Shown here: one piece after another, positions 10,118 to 21,860 of the stretch | Position numbering within the stretch: the stretch's first letter is position 1 | Layout of the letters: the number at the start of each line of letters is the position of its first letter | DNA from: Corythucha ciliata | Taxonomy: Eukaryota; Arthropoda; Insecta; Hemiptera; Tingidae | Assembly: GCA_038030265.1 (NCBI GenBank) | Contig: CM075938.1 | Span: forward strand, 1,341,009-1,405,008 | DNA: 64,000 nt | Direction of reading: 5' to 3' | The notes under the pieces: generated by a model | The model's database searches: none | Told to the model about the DNA's origin: nothing | The model's input: only the letters and a program-made list of their open reading frames with translations | Translations under genes and position numbers: made by a program

Positions 10118-12048
10118 CAGGGTGTTCACCTGTGGCGTTGACTATATTGCACACGGCGAAAGTACATGCTAAGAGCTGTAAAATTTGCCCTTTCACTTTT
10201 TTAAAATCTCCAGCCGTTACCGAGATATGATTTTTTGAACACTTTTCATGAAGAAAAGCTGTTTTCATGAGAAAAACACGTTTTCTCGGGTTCTATGTGG
10301 TGCGATTAGAAATTGAAAGACAGATTCGAATTCTGCACAAAATTCACCATAAGATGCAATGTGAATCGTTTCGAAATTACCTTGACACCCCCATCATTCT
10401 AGGCGTCAAAATTTTTCGTTGCACAAAGTGAGATTTTTAGCTAATTAATTCCCTTGATTTTCACTAGTGAGAAGAAATCGCAGGTGACGCACCTGTACTC
10501 TAAAAACATCTCTAAGCAGTCAGCTTTCGAATGATGTATCACAAAACCAGCTTCTGGCTTATTTTGGCCACCAAAATCAGCTTTATTTTTAAAATAACGA
10601 CACTCAATTTTAGTTACACTCTTGAATTCTTTGAACGAGGTGGTACTGATCAGTTGTAACCACGCTGTTCAACGTGAATTTTAGAGTTGCCCAAACGTAA
10701 AAATCTATTACCGTTAGACCAAGGCTCCTCGCTGGCCACATGACGGGACCTTGACGCCCAATCCACCGGTCTTCAAAATTTTTGTTCATCCATTCCACGA
10801 TGATTATTCCGTTATGGGAATCATCCCATGTGAGGGGGCAGTTATGGGCAGGACACCCGCTCATTGGCTACCACATAGAGTAGCAGCTGCTGACTTCTTT
10901 TAGGTGAAATGGATGCCGACCATCTCTTTTGAGGACTTCCAATTCTTCTTTTTGAGGACTTGAATGATGAATATTCAGCCTTAACGAAGCAGAATTTCCT
11001 GCTCTCATCCAGAAGTTGAGACTCGGTCTGGATAATATGCCAATAGCTAAAACCTGGATAGGGATAATTGGCAATTGGATATCACATCAATTTATCTCTC
11101 TACATGTTTCTCGATTTGAATCCACTTATTGAAGACCTGTTGACTCCCTCACGGTGTAAGCCGTCAGCAGAAATAATGGGAGGATAATGTACAACTTTCA
11201 GCTCATTAGTGGAAGAATTATCTCAAGAACTCATTTTGGGGTCAGTATGAGGAAAAATGATCTGACTCTGGTATCACTGGACACTGTCCACATCGTGGGC
11301 TTGTTTGATGAAGATCTCTCGCAAGAACACAAGAGTGCAGCTCATGCATAGTGGACTATTACGAGCCCATTTTGAGGCAAACGTGAGGATATCTGATCCT
11401 GATGCTTCCGGATTTCTACATTTGGGAGTCCACAGCGTGGACTTTATTGATGAAGATCCCACACACTGAGAATTCAAGACTGCTGCAGGATGGCTACGAG
11501 GCATAGCTTATGAGAGTAACGAGTTTAAAAAGTGGCTTAGGGGCTTCTGGTATTTGTCTCAGAGGGTAGGTTTTTAAAAATAAAGCTGATTTTGGTGGCC
11601 AAAATAAGCCAGAAGCTGGTTTTGAGATACATCATTCGAAAGCTGACTGCTTGGAGATGTTTTTATAGTACAGGTGCGTCACCTGCGATTTTTTCCCACT
11701 AGTGAAAATCAAGGGGACAACTTAGCAAGAAATCTTATTTTGTGCAAAGAAAAACTTTGACACCTACAATGATAGGTGTGTCAAGGTAATTCCGAAACGA
11801 ATCGCATTGCATCTTACGGTAAATTTTGTGCAGAATCCGAATCTGTCATTCAATTTCTACGCGCACCACATAAAACCCGAGAAAACGTGGTTTTCTCATG
11901 AAAACTGCTTTTTTCCTTGAAAAGTGTTCAAAACATCTTATCTCGGTAACGGCTGGAGATAATAAAAAAGTGAAGGGGGAAATTTTACAGCTATTGGCAT
12001 GTACTTTCACCGTGTGCAATATAGTCAACGCCACCGGTGAACACCCTG
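10118..12048. mobile_element. Tc1/mariner-type element with about 480 bp terminal inverted repeats
   Basis: The ends are CAGGGTGTTCACC and its inverted copy, each bordered by TA (10116-10117 and 12049-12050). Inverted similarity extends inward on both sides for about 480 bp, for example CAGCTTCTGGCTTATTTTGG near 10550 and its complement near 11600. The unique core of about 1 kb carries the degraded transposase. Such long arms are unusual for mariner, where repeats are commonly tens of bases. Confidence 0.8.
10610..11074 (-). pseudogene. Degraded mariner-family transposase, C-terminal part
   Basis: The minus-strand frame 10610-10864 contains MNKNFEDRWIGRQGPVMWPA followed by RSLGLTVIDFYVWATLK. 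This matches the late catalytic region of mariner/IS630 transposases (form: RWIGRxGPxxWPxRSPDLTPxDFxxWGxLK), which holds the last catalytic acid. Here the usual SPDLTPLDF block has become SLGLTVIDF. Upstream on the same strand, 10868-11074 and sequence to about 11500 is not clearly alignable by eye. The gene is not functional. Confidence 0.75.
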
Positions 12049-12057
12049 TATATTTAT

Positions 12058-12985
12058 CAGTGCTTCCACTCCGCAATGTTAAATTTCCCTCTGCGGAACC
12101 CTGAATTTCCCTTATTTCCCTCCTGCGCCAACAGTAATTTCCCTCCCTTTTCCCCCTATTTCATTGACTCAAGAGTACCTCGAAATTTGTTAACAAAAAG
12201 GTTGAAAGCAATTATTGGTAATTTACTGCTCTAATGAACATTTTTATTTCACAAAAATTACAAAAATTGAAAAATAATTTTTAAAAAAACAAAGAAAAGA
12301 AAGGGGCCGATTTTTCAACTTTTTCCAAGCTCATCGCTCTCAGTTGCCGTAGCATTGGACTTGAACGAAAGTACTGGCAGCTTATTATCATTTACAGTAT
12401 CAACGGCGGTCAGTTTTGATCTTTTCATCCCCTGCTTGACACATAAAATTGCCGATGTGGATTCACCGGACAAAGTATTACGGACTCATGTCTTTATATT
12501 TCCCAGATCACTGAATACCCTTTCAACCGCTGCGTAGAATAAGGCAAGGCGAAGAAAAAGGACACCAAAATTGTTAAATTAGGAAATTTCGGCTGGCCCA
12601 ATTCATTTCTCTGTTTACAAACATGCTTCCAATAATTCAAGGGGTCAAGTTGACCGGTTTGCGGTGAAGTGACAGTGACAAGGTAAAATCATGGCCAAGA
12701 CTCAAAAATGTCAATATCACTGCAATGGCTATCACTATCTTTATTATCCCTCTACTGATAGCAAATAGGCAGCTAACTCATACTATTCCTACAGCTGAGT
12801 CAAATCCCCAAATAATGTAATAATAACGTGTATCCCCATTTTCAAACTTTCTCAAAGAATCAGATAAAAATCTGAAATTTCCATTTTTTCCCTTTTTTTT
12901 CCCTTAAAAAAAATTTCCCTTTTTTTTCTTTCTCGAAGGCAAAATTTCCCTAAAACGGGAAATTTCCCTCAAAGTGGAAGCACTG
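12058..12985. mobile_element. Non-autonomous hAT element, 928 bp, with 8 bp target duplication
   Basis: The ends are CAGTGCTTCCACT and AGTGGAAGCACTG. They are flanked by perfect direct repeats ATATTTAT at 12050-12057 and 12986-12993. An 8 bp duplication and CAG...CTG ends are hallmarks of hAT transposons. The left duplicate overlaps the TA that borders the mariner element, so this copy landed at its edge. Subterminal AAATTTCCCT motifs repeat at both ends. Confidence 0.9.
12319..12545 (-). pseudogene. hAT transposase C-terminal dimerisation domain remnant
   Basis: Inside the 928 bp element, the minus strand reads AAVERVFSDLGNIKT, a stop, then VRNTLSGESTSAILCVKQ and a short tail ending at about 12319. 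The SAxVERxFS...RNxLxxE pattern is the hAT C-terminal dimerisation domain. Everything upstream has been deleted, so this element is an internal-deletion derivative of an autonomous hAT. One in-frame stop is present. Confidence 0.8.
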
Positions 12986-13032
12986 ATATTTATTTATAGT
13001 ATAGGTATTGGTTTATTTATAAGCTTATGGCC

Positions 13033-13560
13033 GTTTCCTTGTTAGCACGATAACTCTCGAAGAAATTAATTTAGCGGAACGCGCTTTGGCACGAAAATCA
13101 GTACTCACAAGACCCCGGTCGGTATTGCATTTGGGCCAAATCGGTTGAGGTGGAGGGGGGAAAATAGGGGTTGAAATGGTAAAAAAATCACTATAAATCA
13201 CCAGTTAATTCTAGAAGCATTATATTTGGTACGTATACTCAATGTTGGAGTAGCCTTTGATTCCCATTTTGATGTTTTGAAAAAGTCGAGGGGGAGGGGG
13301 TGTTGCCACCGGAGTGGAAGTAAGTGTGTGGTCTTGTTAGCACGATAACTCCCGAAGAAATCAATTTAGCGGAACGCGCTTTGGCACAAAAATCAGTATT
13401 CGTAAGACCCCGGTCGGTATTGCATTTGGGCCAAATCGGTCAAGGTGGAGGGGTGGAAATGGTCAAAAAATCACTACAATTCACCAGTTGATTCTAGATG
13501 CATCATATTCAGTACGAATACTCCATATTAGAGTAGCCTTTGATTCCCATTTTAATTTTT
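13033..13560 (+). repeat. Direct duplication of about 305 bp inside the left arm
   Basis: CTTGTTAGCACGATAACTC, followed by the block CAAGACCCCGGTCGGTATTG, occurs at about 13038 and again at about 13335. The right arm has one copy only. Confidence 0.8.
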
Positions 13561-13982
13561 CGAAAAAGTCAAGGTGGTGAGGGTGGTCCTTCGGTGTGGA
13601 AGTGTAAAAATAGCGTTGAACTTCACTAATTCATCTTAGCGCTCTAAAATTCGACTCAATAATTTGATGTAACGAAAGCCCTGGGTTCCATTGAGATTTA
13701 TCGAAAACTTTGATGGGGGAGGGTGAAATGGGGGATGAAATTTCAAAAAATCGCTTAAATTCACACGTTTAGGTATTATAAAATACGGCACAAAAATTTA
13801 ATATAACTAAGCCCTTCGAAAAATACCGAAACTTTTCGACATTTTTGAAGAGAGGGTGGTGAAAATAGAGGAAGAAGTTCGGCTTAATGAAACAAATTAT
13901 GGAATCAAAATTATTACTTCTGGGACAGGGTATCCGTATACGGAATGAAATGCAGTCTTTCCGACCGCCAGATGCCGAAGCC

Positions 13983-14806
13983 GGATGCCGGTTCATTACG
14001 GAATCAGATTCAAACCCCTTCCTCCACGATGTTGGAAAGGCGGCGCATTTCCCTGAGTCTAGATTTCAGTACTTAAAGGTACAGATATATTGACACTTTA
14101 TACAGGGTGTTCATAAATTACCTCGACAGAGAGAGTATGGTGATAGTACACCTCATTTGTGATCGAAATTACTATTTGAAGTTTTTTGGAATTCCTCTTG
14201 GTTTTCGAGATATCGTCAATTTCGTGTTTTTTTGGTGACCCTCTGTTTTTTTTTCGACAAGTGGCTATTACGACATCATCAAGAGGTGCTAGACTAAAAG
14301 TAAATAGCTCATTGAAAAGAGCACAAAATGTCCTTCATTATTGGTCCTCAACTCAATAAAATTGCACCAAGGCCCTAGCCGCTAGGGCATGAGATATCCG
14401 AAGGAAACTCGTTATTCGCATTTCTGCCCAATTTTCATCGGCGATTTTCACTATTTCGTCATAGGAAAATATTTTTTTGCATTCATAGGGAAAACTTCCT
14501 TATGATGTTAGCTTTCCAATGACGTACAACATTTACCAGTTTTCACCGTCTAGTGAAGAGGTAGAAGCAATAAAGGAGCCTAAAACTGAAAAAAAAACCG
14601 CAATCAGGACCCATTGAATGAGGTGAATCCAGCTCCTACAGTACACTATCACCATTCTTTCTCTGTCGAGGTAATTTATGAACACCCTGTATACATATAT
14701 AAAGTGTCAATATATCTGTACCTTCAAGTACTGAAATCTAGACTCAGGGAAATGCGCCGCCTTTCCAACATCGTGGAGGAAGGGGTTTGAATCTGATTCC
14801 GAAATG
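13983..14806. repeat. Palindromic element interrupted by a mariner-type MITE
   Basis: 13983-14100 (ending GTACAGATATATTGACACTT) and 14692-14806 (starting AAAGTGTCAATATATCTGTA) are inverted copies that surround the MITE 14103-14689. The MITE therefore inserted at the centre of a hairpin-like sequence, or the flanks belong to a larger foldback element. Confidence 0.75.
14103..14689. mobile_element. Mariner-type MITE, 587 bp
   Basis: The ends are CAGGGTGTTCATAAATTACC and its inverted copy, flanked by TA at 14101-14102 and 14690-14691. Arms of about 50 bp are clearly inverted (CTCGACAGAGAG, then ATGGTGATAGT). There is no coding sequence. Confidence 0.85.
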
Positions 14807-14989
14807 AACAGCTGCTGAACGTGTAGGCTAGGCGGAAAAACGCACCGGCAGCAGGGGGTAGAGAAAAGTGCATTTGTCATCGAAGGAAATCCCAGGCCAT
14901 TGTTGTTATGAACTTCCCCTCCAACACCAATAATGGTGTTGTTAACGAAACTATTTTTTCATATTCAATTTTAATATTCTGTGAGAACT

Positions 14990-15185
14990 TGAGACGTTTG
15001 ACTGTTGAATATACAGAGTGCGGCAGACAAAGGTGGCAAAATACTTCGAGCACGTATTTAAAATACAAAATACTTCTAAAAACGTATTCAAAATACACAA
15101 TACAAAATACCTTTATAAAAGTATTTGAAATACAAACACAAAATACGTATTCAAAATACATTTTTCTCAAAAACATTTTCGAATC
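14990..15185. repeat. AAATACGTATTT-rich transposon terminus
   Basis: The segment is a mesh of short palindromic motifs such as AAAATACGTATTCAAAATAC. It resembles the subterminal regions of the hAT element at 51091-56720, so it is probably a fragment of a related end. Confidence 0.5.
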
Positions 15186-15799
15186 ATTAGCAAAGTTGGA
15201 ATCACATAGTAAGTTTAGAGGTAGATAGTTTGAAAATCATAGCTTTGCGACTGTTGCTGTTGACATTACACCAGGGGGCGACAATATTTGGAGGAGTTGA
15301 TGTGGGTGAAAGGGTGTAAAAATGTGGGCACGTTGGACGAATGGGTTATGTCTGATCCCATACATTCTGCAGGGCTCAGCAAATATCACGTACATACTTC
15401 GATGAACTCATCAAAGATATACCCTCTCCCACCCTTTCCACGCCATCTAGCGCGATAGGAGTAAAGCCCATTGCTTTTAGTGCATTACATTTGAAAAATG
15501 CACTATTGCGCATTGCGCCCTCATGATGGGGTTGGAGGTTAATCTACATTTTTTTCAAATTGGTTTCCAGCGTCAACCAAACCTAGTTGCCAATCCCACG
15601 CCATATACCCTGTATGGGCAGTAATTGAATTACTTACACAATGGGGAACTTGCATGAATGCACGATTTGGGAGAAAAGTATAACGGTGAATTGGCACATG
15701 GACAGATATCAACGGTTTCACTTCCTCTTACAATTCAACACACTCTTTAAACTTGTGCATACCTCTGCGCAATATACGTAATTTCTGATATCTTGAAAT

Positions 15800-16460
15800 T
15801 AGGAATAAGGCTTTGAGGCATTTAGGCTTCATCGAGCGCTTTACGGCGGATTTCGGGAATCCGTTCGCCGTGAAATTGCTGTATCAGTCATTGGTTCGGA
15901 GCAATCTTGAATATGCCTGCATTGTCTGGGATCCTTTTTTGAAATCTGAGGTCGCTCTCCTTGAGTCGGTCCAGCGAAGCGGCTACCAGGTATCTATCTT
16001 TCAAATTTGGGGTTTCGGGAGTTTTATCGTATGGTGAGAGACTTCGTGCCACTGGCTTACAATCGTTAGCGGATAGACGAAGAGTTTCAAGCCTGTTATT
16101 TGTCTGGAAGGTCCTCAACTCCCACATTTCCTGTTCTGCAGTCCTTTCTGGTCTAGCTCTGAGAGTTCCACAGCGATGTCAGAGACTGACGGGTGCTACA
16201 TTTAATGTTGCACCGTTCCGTACCAATTACGGGAGGCATTATACGCTTTCTCGTTTTGCTTCATTGGCCAATCCTATACCCCTAAGCTCTGATATCTTCT
16301 CCGATCCTTTCAATAGAAAAATTATCAGTTACTGTGATAATCCTGATATCTGACTGTTATCATACCTTATTTATATTTTATTATTATTATTGTCGCTGTT
16401 TTGACTGCTCTGTTTGGTGTTTTTACTGTTGAGCTGAAAAATAAATGAAATGAAATAAAA
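15800..16460 (+). pseudogene. 5'-truncated non-LTR retrotransposon, 3' end of the RT ORF (CR1/Jockey-like clade)
   Basis: The plus strand encodes RHLGFIERFTADFGNPFAVK and LYQSLVRSNLEYACIVWDPF, then LLESVQR, and in a second frame FKFGVSGVLSYGERLRATGL, SLADRRRVSSLLFVWKVLNS and SDPFNRKIISY. These are the thumb and post-RT regions of a non-LTR element. One frameshift lies near 15985. The 3' end is followed by an A/T-rich tail, AAATAAATGAAATGAAATAA, at about 16440-16460, which fits a simple-repeat tail rather than poly(A). The rest is lost by 5' truncation. Confidence 0.8.
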
Positions 16461-17065
16461 AATGTTGTGAGTCGAAACTGATGACCATGACGTCAAACTT
16501 TTGTGACGCTGTTCGTTTAGTTTCGAGAAGCTCGAGATTTTGTAACCTCGTGGGCTATCATGTGAAACAACGTGACAATAGTAAAGAAAGGCTAGTAAAT
16601 TCAGTGCTGGTGGTGCAGCTCCAGACGGCAAACGAAGAGAGCTGTATAGGAAAGAAAAATAAACCTCTGGCACTATCCCATCCTCCATCGAATGCATACT
16701 GCCCTGTATCGTAGCCGCGTCCACACTATGCCGATCTGATAAAATCGTTCTTGCGGATCGAGAAAAAATATTACCGAGCACGAGACCCAACTTGGGGGTG
16801 TCGTAGGTAGCTTGGATCCTGAAGGTTTCAATATTACATTCAGTGTGAACGCCTTGTGAAACTTGGAACTTGAGTTGTATGTTGTGAAAAAGTCACGGAC
16901 CCATGATGACGTCCTCAACAGAAACGATGTACATCACTTCATTTGTGAATGCCGGTTTCCACTTATATCATAATGGCTTATCGTGTCACCGTATACGGTA
17001 GTACGATACGGACTGAATAAACCCCCCGTGTCATTGAAGCATTGCGTATCATTGATGCCGCATTC
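16461..17065. other. No recognisable gene
   Basis: Open frames of 77-139 residues on both strands show no domain or motif. The stretch lies inside the 4.6 kb inverted-repeat element. Confidence 0.5.
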
Positions 17066-17651
17066 CTCTATTTTCACCACCATCTCTTCAAAAATGTCGA
17101 AAAGTTTAGGTAGTTTTCCAAGGGCTTTGTTATATTAAATTTTTGTGCCGTATTTTATAATAAAAGTGTGAATTTAAGCGATTTTTTGAAATTTCATCCC
17201 ACATTTTACCCCCCCCCCCCATCAAAGTTTTCGATAAATCTCAATGGAACCCAGGGCTTTTGTTACATTAAATTATTGACTCGAATTTTAGAACGCTAAG
17301 ATGAACTAGTGAAGTTCAATGCTATTTTTACACTTCCACACCGGAAGGACCGCCCCCACCACCTTGACTTTTTCGAAAAATTAAAGTGGGAATCAAAGGC
17401 TACTCTAACATGGAGTATTCGTACTGAATATGATGCATCTAGAATTAACTGGTGAATTGTAGTGATTTTTTGACCATTTCCACCCCTCCACCTTGACCGA
17501 TTTGGCCCAAATGCAATACCGACCGGGGTCCTATGACTACTGATTTTTGTGCCAAATCGCGTTCCTCTAAATTAATTTCTTCGAGAGTTGTTGTGCTAAC
17601 AAGAAAACGGTCATAAGCTTATAAATAAACCAATAATATATGATTATAATA

Positions 17652-19098
17652 CAGGGTGGATCCGTATAAGTGTGACAAAAATGTTTGGGTAAAACTACGT
17701 TGAAAGTGGAGTAAAATGGTACGTTCGGAAGAGTCCTACGTCGATCCGTTCCGGAGTTATGATTTTTTTTGTGTTTAAAAAAGTAACCAATGCTTGCTTC
17801 AGAAAATCCGCAATTTCTCAGCTTATATCGCACCAAATCCAAAACGTGATGCCATTTTCAGAAACTACGGAACATTTACTTTAGGATAGAGGTCATTTTA
17901 TTGCTTGAAATAATCGTCAACACCCAGAAATCTGGCATTTTTTCCGTAATTGTACGTGGCCTCCAAAATTTGACCGTTTTACGAAAAATCGCTGTACCCA
18001 AACAGCTTTCTCAACAGATTTTCGATGTATCACAAAAACTTCCCCGTCTTCTAAGCTTCCTTTTGGCGTGTTCACATTTGATGTTACCACTGACGTTTCC
18101 CACAAAAACGTCACGAGAATGCACAAAAACCGTGTTTTTACGAAACATGGGCCATTGTCTACGGTATTCGTGAAGGGTGCGGAGAGATCGGCAGTAAGTG
18201 AGAACAGGATATCTTACCATGGAGAAGATACCGCAGGCAAGAGACATTCAATTTGACCCCCCTCCACCATCCATTTCTGCCGATCTCTGAGCACCCTTCA
18301 CGAATATTGTTGGCACCTGGCACAAAGGCAATTGCCTATATTTTTCTGCCAAAATACTGTTTTAGAAAGGGAGGACAGAATATTTTAGGAAGAAGAAGAT
18401 ATCGTAGGCAAACGGCATTCAATTATACCCCCCCCCCCACCTGAATGCCGACAATTTAATGAATCACTGGTGGGGGAAGGGGTCAAATCGAATGCCTCTT
18501 GACTTCTCCATGGTAAGATATACTGTTCTCACTTACCGCCGATCTCCCTGCACCCTTCACGAATACCGTAGACAATGGTCCATGTTTCGTAAAAACACGG
18601 TATTTGTGCATTCTCGTGACGTTTTTGTGAGAAACGTCAGTCGTAACATGAAATGTGAACACGCCAAAAGGAAACTTAGAAGACGGGGAAGTTTTTGTGA
18701 TTTACCGAAAATCTGTTGAGAAAGCTGTTTGGGTACTGCTGTAGAAAGCTGGGGGTAGCGACTTTTCGTAAAACGGACAAAGTTTAGAGGACACGTAAAT
18801 TTATGGAAAAAATGCCAGATTTCTGGGTGTTGACGATTATTTCAAGCAATAAAATGGCCTCTATTCCAAAGGAAATATTCCGTAGTTTCTGAAAATGGCA
18901 TCACTTTTTGGATTTGGTGCGATGTAAGCCGAGAAATTGCGGATTTTTTGAAGCAAGCATTGGTTACTTTTTTAAACACAAAAAAAATCATAACTCCGGA
19001 ACGGATCGACGTAGGACAATTCCGAAGGTACCATTTTTCTCCACTTTTAACGTAGTTTTACCCAAAAATTTTTGTCACACTTATACGGATCCACCCTG
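17652..19098. mobile_element. Mariner-type element, about 1.45 kb, nearly all inverted repeat
   Basis: The ends are CAGGGTGGATCCGTATAAGT and its inverted copy, flanked by TA (17650-17651 and 19099-19100). The arms extend about 600 bp each, to a short centre near 18250-18480. Mirrored open frames on the two strands are a by-product. There is no transposase. Folded, this would form a very long hairpin. Confidence 0.85.
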
Positions 19099-19226
19099 TA
19101 TATAAATTCTGGAGACCACTGAATTCGTGTTTTAGAGGTTCTGCAACGTGAAAAAAACATGACATGACCCATGTTTGCCACTATCACGACGGGACCAATA
19201 GTGCATTTTCAGAATGAAATGCACTA

Positions 19227-20060
19227 AAAATGAATATAATTTCATTTCATAACAAAATAACTTTACTTTAATATACAGATCGTCGCCGAATAACATGCAG
19301 CTGTGAAAATCTGGTAGGTGATTTCAGACGAGTTTCCTCGGCACCTTTCCCAGTCCCCCTCGCCTAAACGTCACCCTAAATTCTGGCTCTATTTCTTCGC
19401 CAATCTTCGATTTCAAAGTCTCAATATAGATGTCAGGAAATTGCATAATGAAGAGGAAGTTTGCTTGTTCAAATTTCAATCCTTAATCAACCACAAAACA
19501 CAAATTGAGTTCAAATGTGTTATAGAGTTTTTCAGTGATGTAATTTGAAGAAGTACAATTTTCAAGCGTAGTAATAAATAATCAAATTAATAGATTACTT
19601 ATGTATTAGTCAAAGACGATTTTTCCGTATTCGTGACATGAAACCGCGAATTGATGTCCTATTTCCAGCCATGTGCCCCACGGGTGGATTTTTATATTAA
19701 TTTAATTAATTATTACGCCGTGTTCAACAAAAGTAGTACGAATCAAAGACGTAGACTTCCATGTCTACGGAGCTAAAATCTACCGGTAAACAGTAAAATA
19801 GGAGTACCTCTTACAGGTAACACAATCGCACCTGATGGGATCTCGTACTTTAATGAGCAAAAGTTAATTTAAGAGTAGAGTAAGTACCTTGGCAAAAAAT
19901 TAAATCGAAGCATCCACTCCAGTTTATATTTTACCCCTCGAAGCACGGAGACGGATCGGTGGCGAATCGGACATGTGTGGGCTCTCCTCACCGCGCCGAG
20001 TCCGCACCGCCGTGTGTCGGTGCACGGCGCGGTGAGAACACGGAAATGTGTGGGGAGACC
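19227..20060. other. Right interior of the composite element; no gene recognised
   Basis: A/T-rich sequence without a recognisable coding region runs to about 19970. From there the terminal inverted repeat region begins (see 9595-20060). Confidence 0.5.
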
Positions 20061-20250
20061 TATAGTTGTCTAAACGTTCATTATACGATTTGAAAGATTC
20101 TTTGTCCTCGTCGAACGGCTCAAAAGTTATCGCCGACGAGTGGGCGTCTGAGGGAAGAACTGGGTTTCCCGGAACAGGAGGCGGCTGACATAGCAACTTA
20201 GCGAGAGCCTCGGACTGAAGCCTGAAAAATTCTATTTTATTGTAAAACAA
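20061..20250 (-). pseudogene. gag: Ty3/gypsy gag, N-terminal part of the split gag
   Basis: The minus strand reads FRLQSEALAKLLCQPPPVPG, then ITFEPFDEDKESFKSYNERL and DNY. This is typical of the N-terminal and early capsid part of gypsy Gag (FxPFD...SFxxYxERLxNY). The frame is cut directly after DNY by the inverted repeat of the 9595-20060 element, and Gag continues at 9594. The 5' LTR of this element was not found to the right. Confidence 0.8.
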
Positions 20251-21860
20251 CTAATAAATAAACGTAATAATCAATTTGAAATATTTATATTGGAACTGAA
20301 TGTAAAATTTGAATCAGTAATTCCGTGCTTGGATAATTGGTCCTAAACTGAACTTGACCTCCAACTCCGGCAGTGAGCCTCAGCTGCTGTGCTGACAACA
20401 GTCTTTTGTCATTCATTTTACCGAGCTGCTTGCTCGAATTTTCATCGTTTCCTAGGAGACTATCGTACTTGGCAAATCACGCATGTGTGTGTCAAGGTAC
20501 TTGTGAATAGACAAGTAGCAAGCAAAGTAAGCTCGCTACTTGCCGAACATTCGGTACTTGGCAAGTAGCGCTTGTGTGTGCCCAGCTTAATGCATGAATT
20601 CGGGAGAAACCATTTTCTAAAAATAATAAAATAATTTCTTCGCCTCCTTTCCTGAAATTGAAAGTGTTTATATCGCGCTTGTTTTAGCCCTTCTCGCGAT
20701 ATGAGCGCAGCAAACGAGAGCGAAAGTCCCCATCCACGAACAACTTCACTTTTTCATTCGAGTTGGGCAACTTGGTTTTTTCTACACGACTTTGCTCCTT
20801 CTTATTTACCTGTCATGTTATTCATATCATTATACCAAATTTACATAACGACTTTAAACTGTCTTATACGAAATGATAGAAGTACTTCAATAATCGGTGG
20901 TTGTTGGGGGAAAGATGTTTTCTTAACAACTAATAGCCTCACTCACCTCTTTCGGGTAAAACGGTGCTTGAAGAGAAACACATATCGCGTTACAGAAATC
21001 TGCTATACTGAAGACAATCAGCGTCAAAATTTGTCTTTTGCTAAAATTCGATAATTTATTGCTACCCATTTTGTTTTTTTGCCACTAACTTTGACACTAG
21101 TAAATTTCACGTATTTAGGGTAAATTTCGAAATTCCTAAAATTAAATTATTTCACTAATCCACTCCGCATATTTTTTTTTTGCCGTTCAAGAAATTCTTG
21201 AATTCCCTGCGAGTAGTGACGCGCGGCCCCAAGTATTATTCTGCACTGGATAAAAATATTCGTCTGTTTCATTATTATCTTTTCGACTTTGTCCTCAATG
21301 ATGGATGGATTATCAGAATAATAAGATACAGCCTGAATAATTAAATATCAGACAGTCTAGACTAAAACGTTTCTATAGTCTTTTTTTCTTCCTAGGAGCC
21401 TTTATTATTAATCTATGTTTGGCAGGTTATTTTTTATTATTTTGGCTTAATATATTTTTTATTGGGTTAGCTCCAACCGATTTTTTTGCACTAAAACGCC
21501 ATTAGCGTTACTACTTGTTAACTCAGTGGTTCAGGAAAGAAGAAATAGATGCTACTCGGAATAAGCATTTTCGTGATTCCAACTTTAACGCGATGAGGCA
21601 ACTACCTCTACTTTAAGGACCCTATATCGTTTTCAATGGAATCAAGAAACTCATGTTTAACCGCGTGCTCTTTCCTGTTGTGTCAGTTTTTTCTGAGAAG
21701 ACAATTTTGTTTGTTTAATCGTGGAATTATAAACATTTACTCAACCCAACAAACTTAGTTTTTTTTTTTTTTCAATACTCATTTCCACATCACTCTGAGA
21801 TAGATTAAGCGGCGAGTTTTAGTTATTGTGGTATTCCAGTAGACCCTAATCCACAACATC
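20251..21860. other. No gene recognised; short GT-rich inverted motifs
   Basis: 20470-20590 contains repeated, partly inverted copies of TACTTGGCAAGTAGC with TGTGTGTG, possibly a MITE. The 20701-21054 frame (117 aa) has one hydrophobic stretch but no recognised family. The rest is A/T-rich. Confidence 0.45.

Larger units (their letters stand above)
13006..17636. mobile_element. 4.6 kb element with very long inverted terminal arms
   Basis: The left arm 13006-13882 and the right arm 17066-17636 are inverted copies. Outer ends read TATTGGTTTATTTATAAGC; inner ends read CGACATTTTTGAAGAGAGGG and its complement. The left arm is longer because it contains an extra direct repeat. TA lies next to the outer ends, so a TA target is possible but not secure. 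No transposase was recognised. The interior holds another palindromic element and a non-LTR retrotransposon fragment. Confidence 0.75.
9962..19226. mobile_element. Second inverted-repeat element nested in the composite
   Basis: The left end (9962-10106) starts TAGTGCATTTCATTCTGAAA and continues to the motif CAGTGGTCTCCAGAATT. The right end (19106-19226) is its inverted copy. Arms are about 120-145 bp. The outer 25 bp are themselves nearly palindromic. A diverged copy of the same terminus is at 15479-15530. No target duplication could be read with certainty. Four further inverted-repeat elements lie inside. Confidence 0.65.
9595..20060. mobile_element. 10.5 kb composite DNA element inside gypsy gag (TA target site)
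   Basis: Both ends carry the same inverted repeat of at least 32 bp, beginning GGTCTCCCCACACAT and continuing TCCGTGTTCTCACCGCG. Both are bordered by TA (9593-9594 and 20061-20062), which fits a TA target duplication. Removing this interval brings the two gag halves together, apart from one extra T. The left end contains a 162 bp tandem duplication; the right end contains a small internal palindrome. No transposase of its own was recognised; the interior is filled with other nested elements. A 2 bp TA duplication suggests Tc1/mariner-type insertion, but the family is not established. Confidence 0.7.

Noticed and set aside
18011..18719. Nearly identical open frames on opposite strands
   Set aside because: Translation of the two inverted arms of the 17652-19098 element.
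20701..21054. 117-residue frame with a hydrophobic segment
   Set aside because: No recognisable family, no codon or context support.
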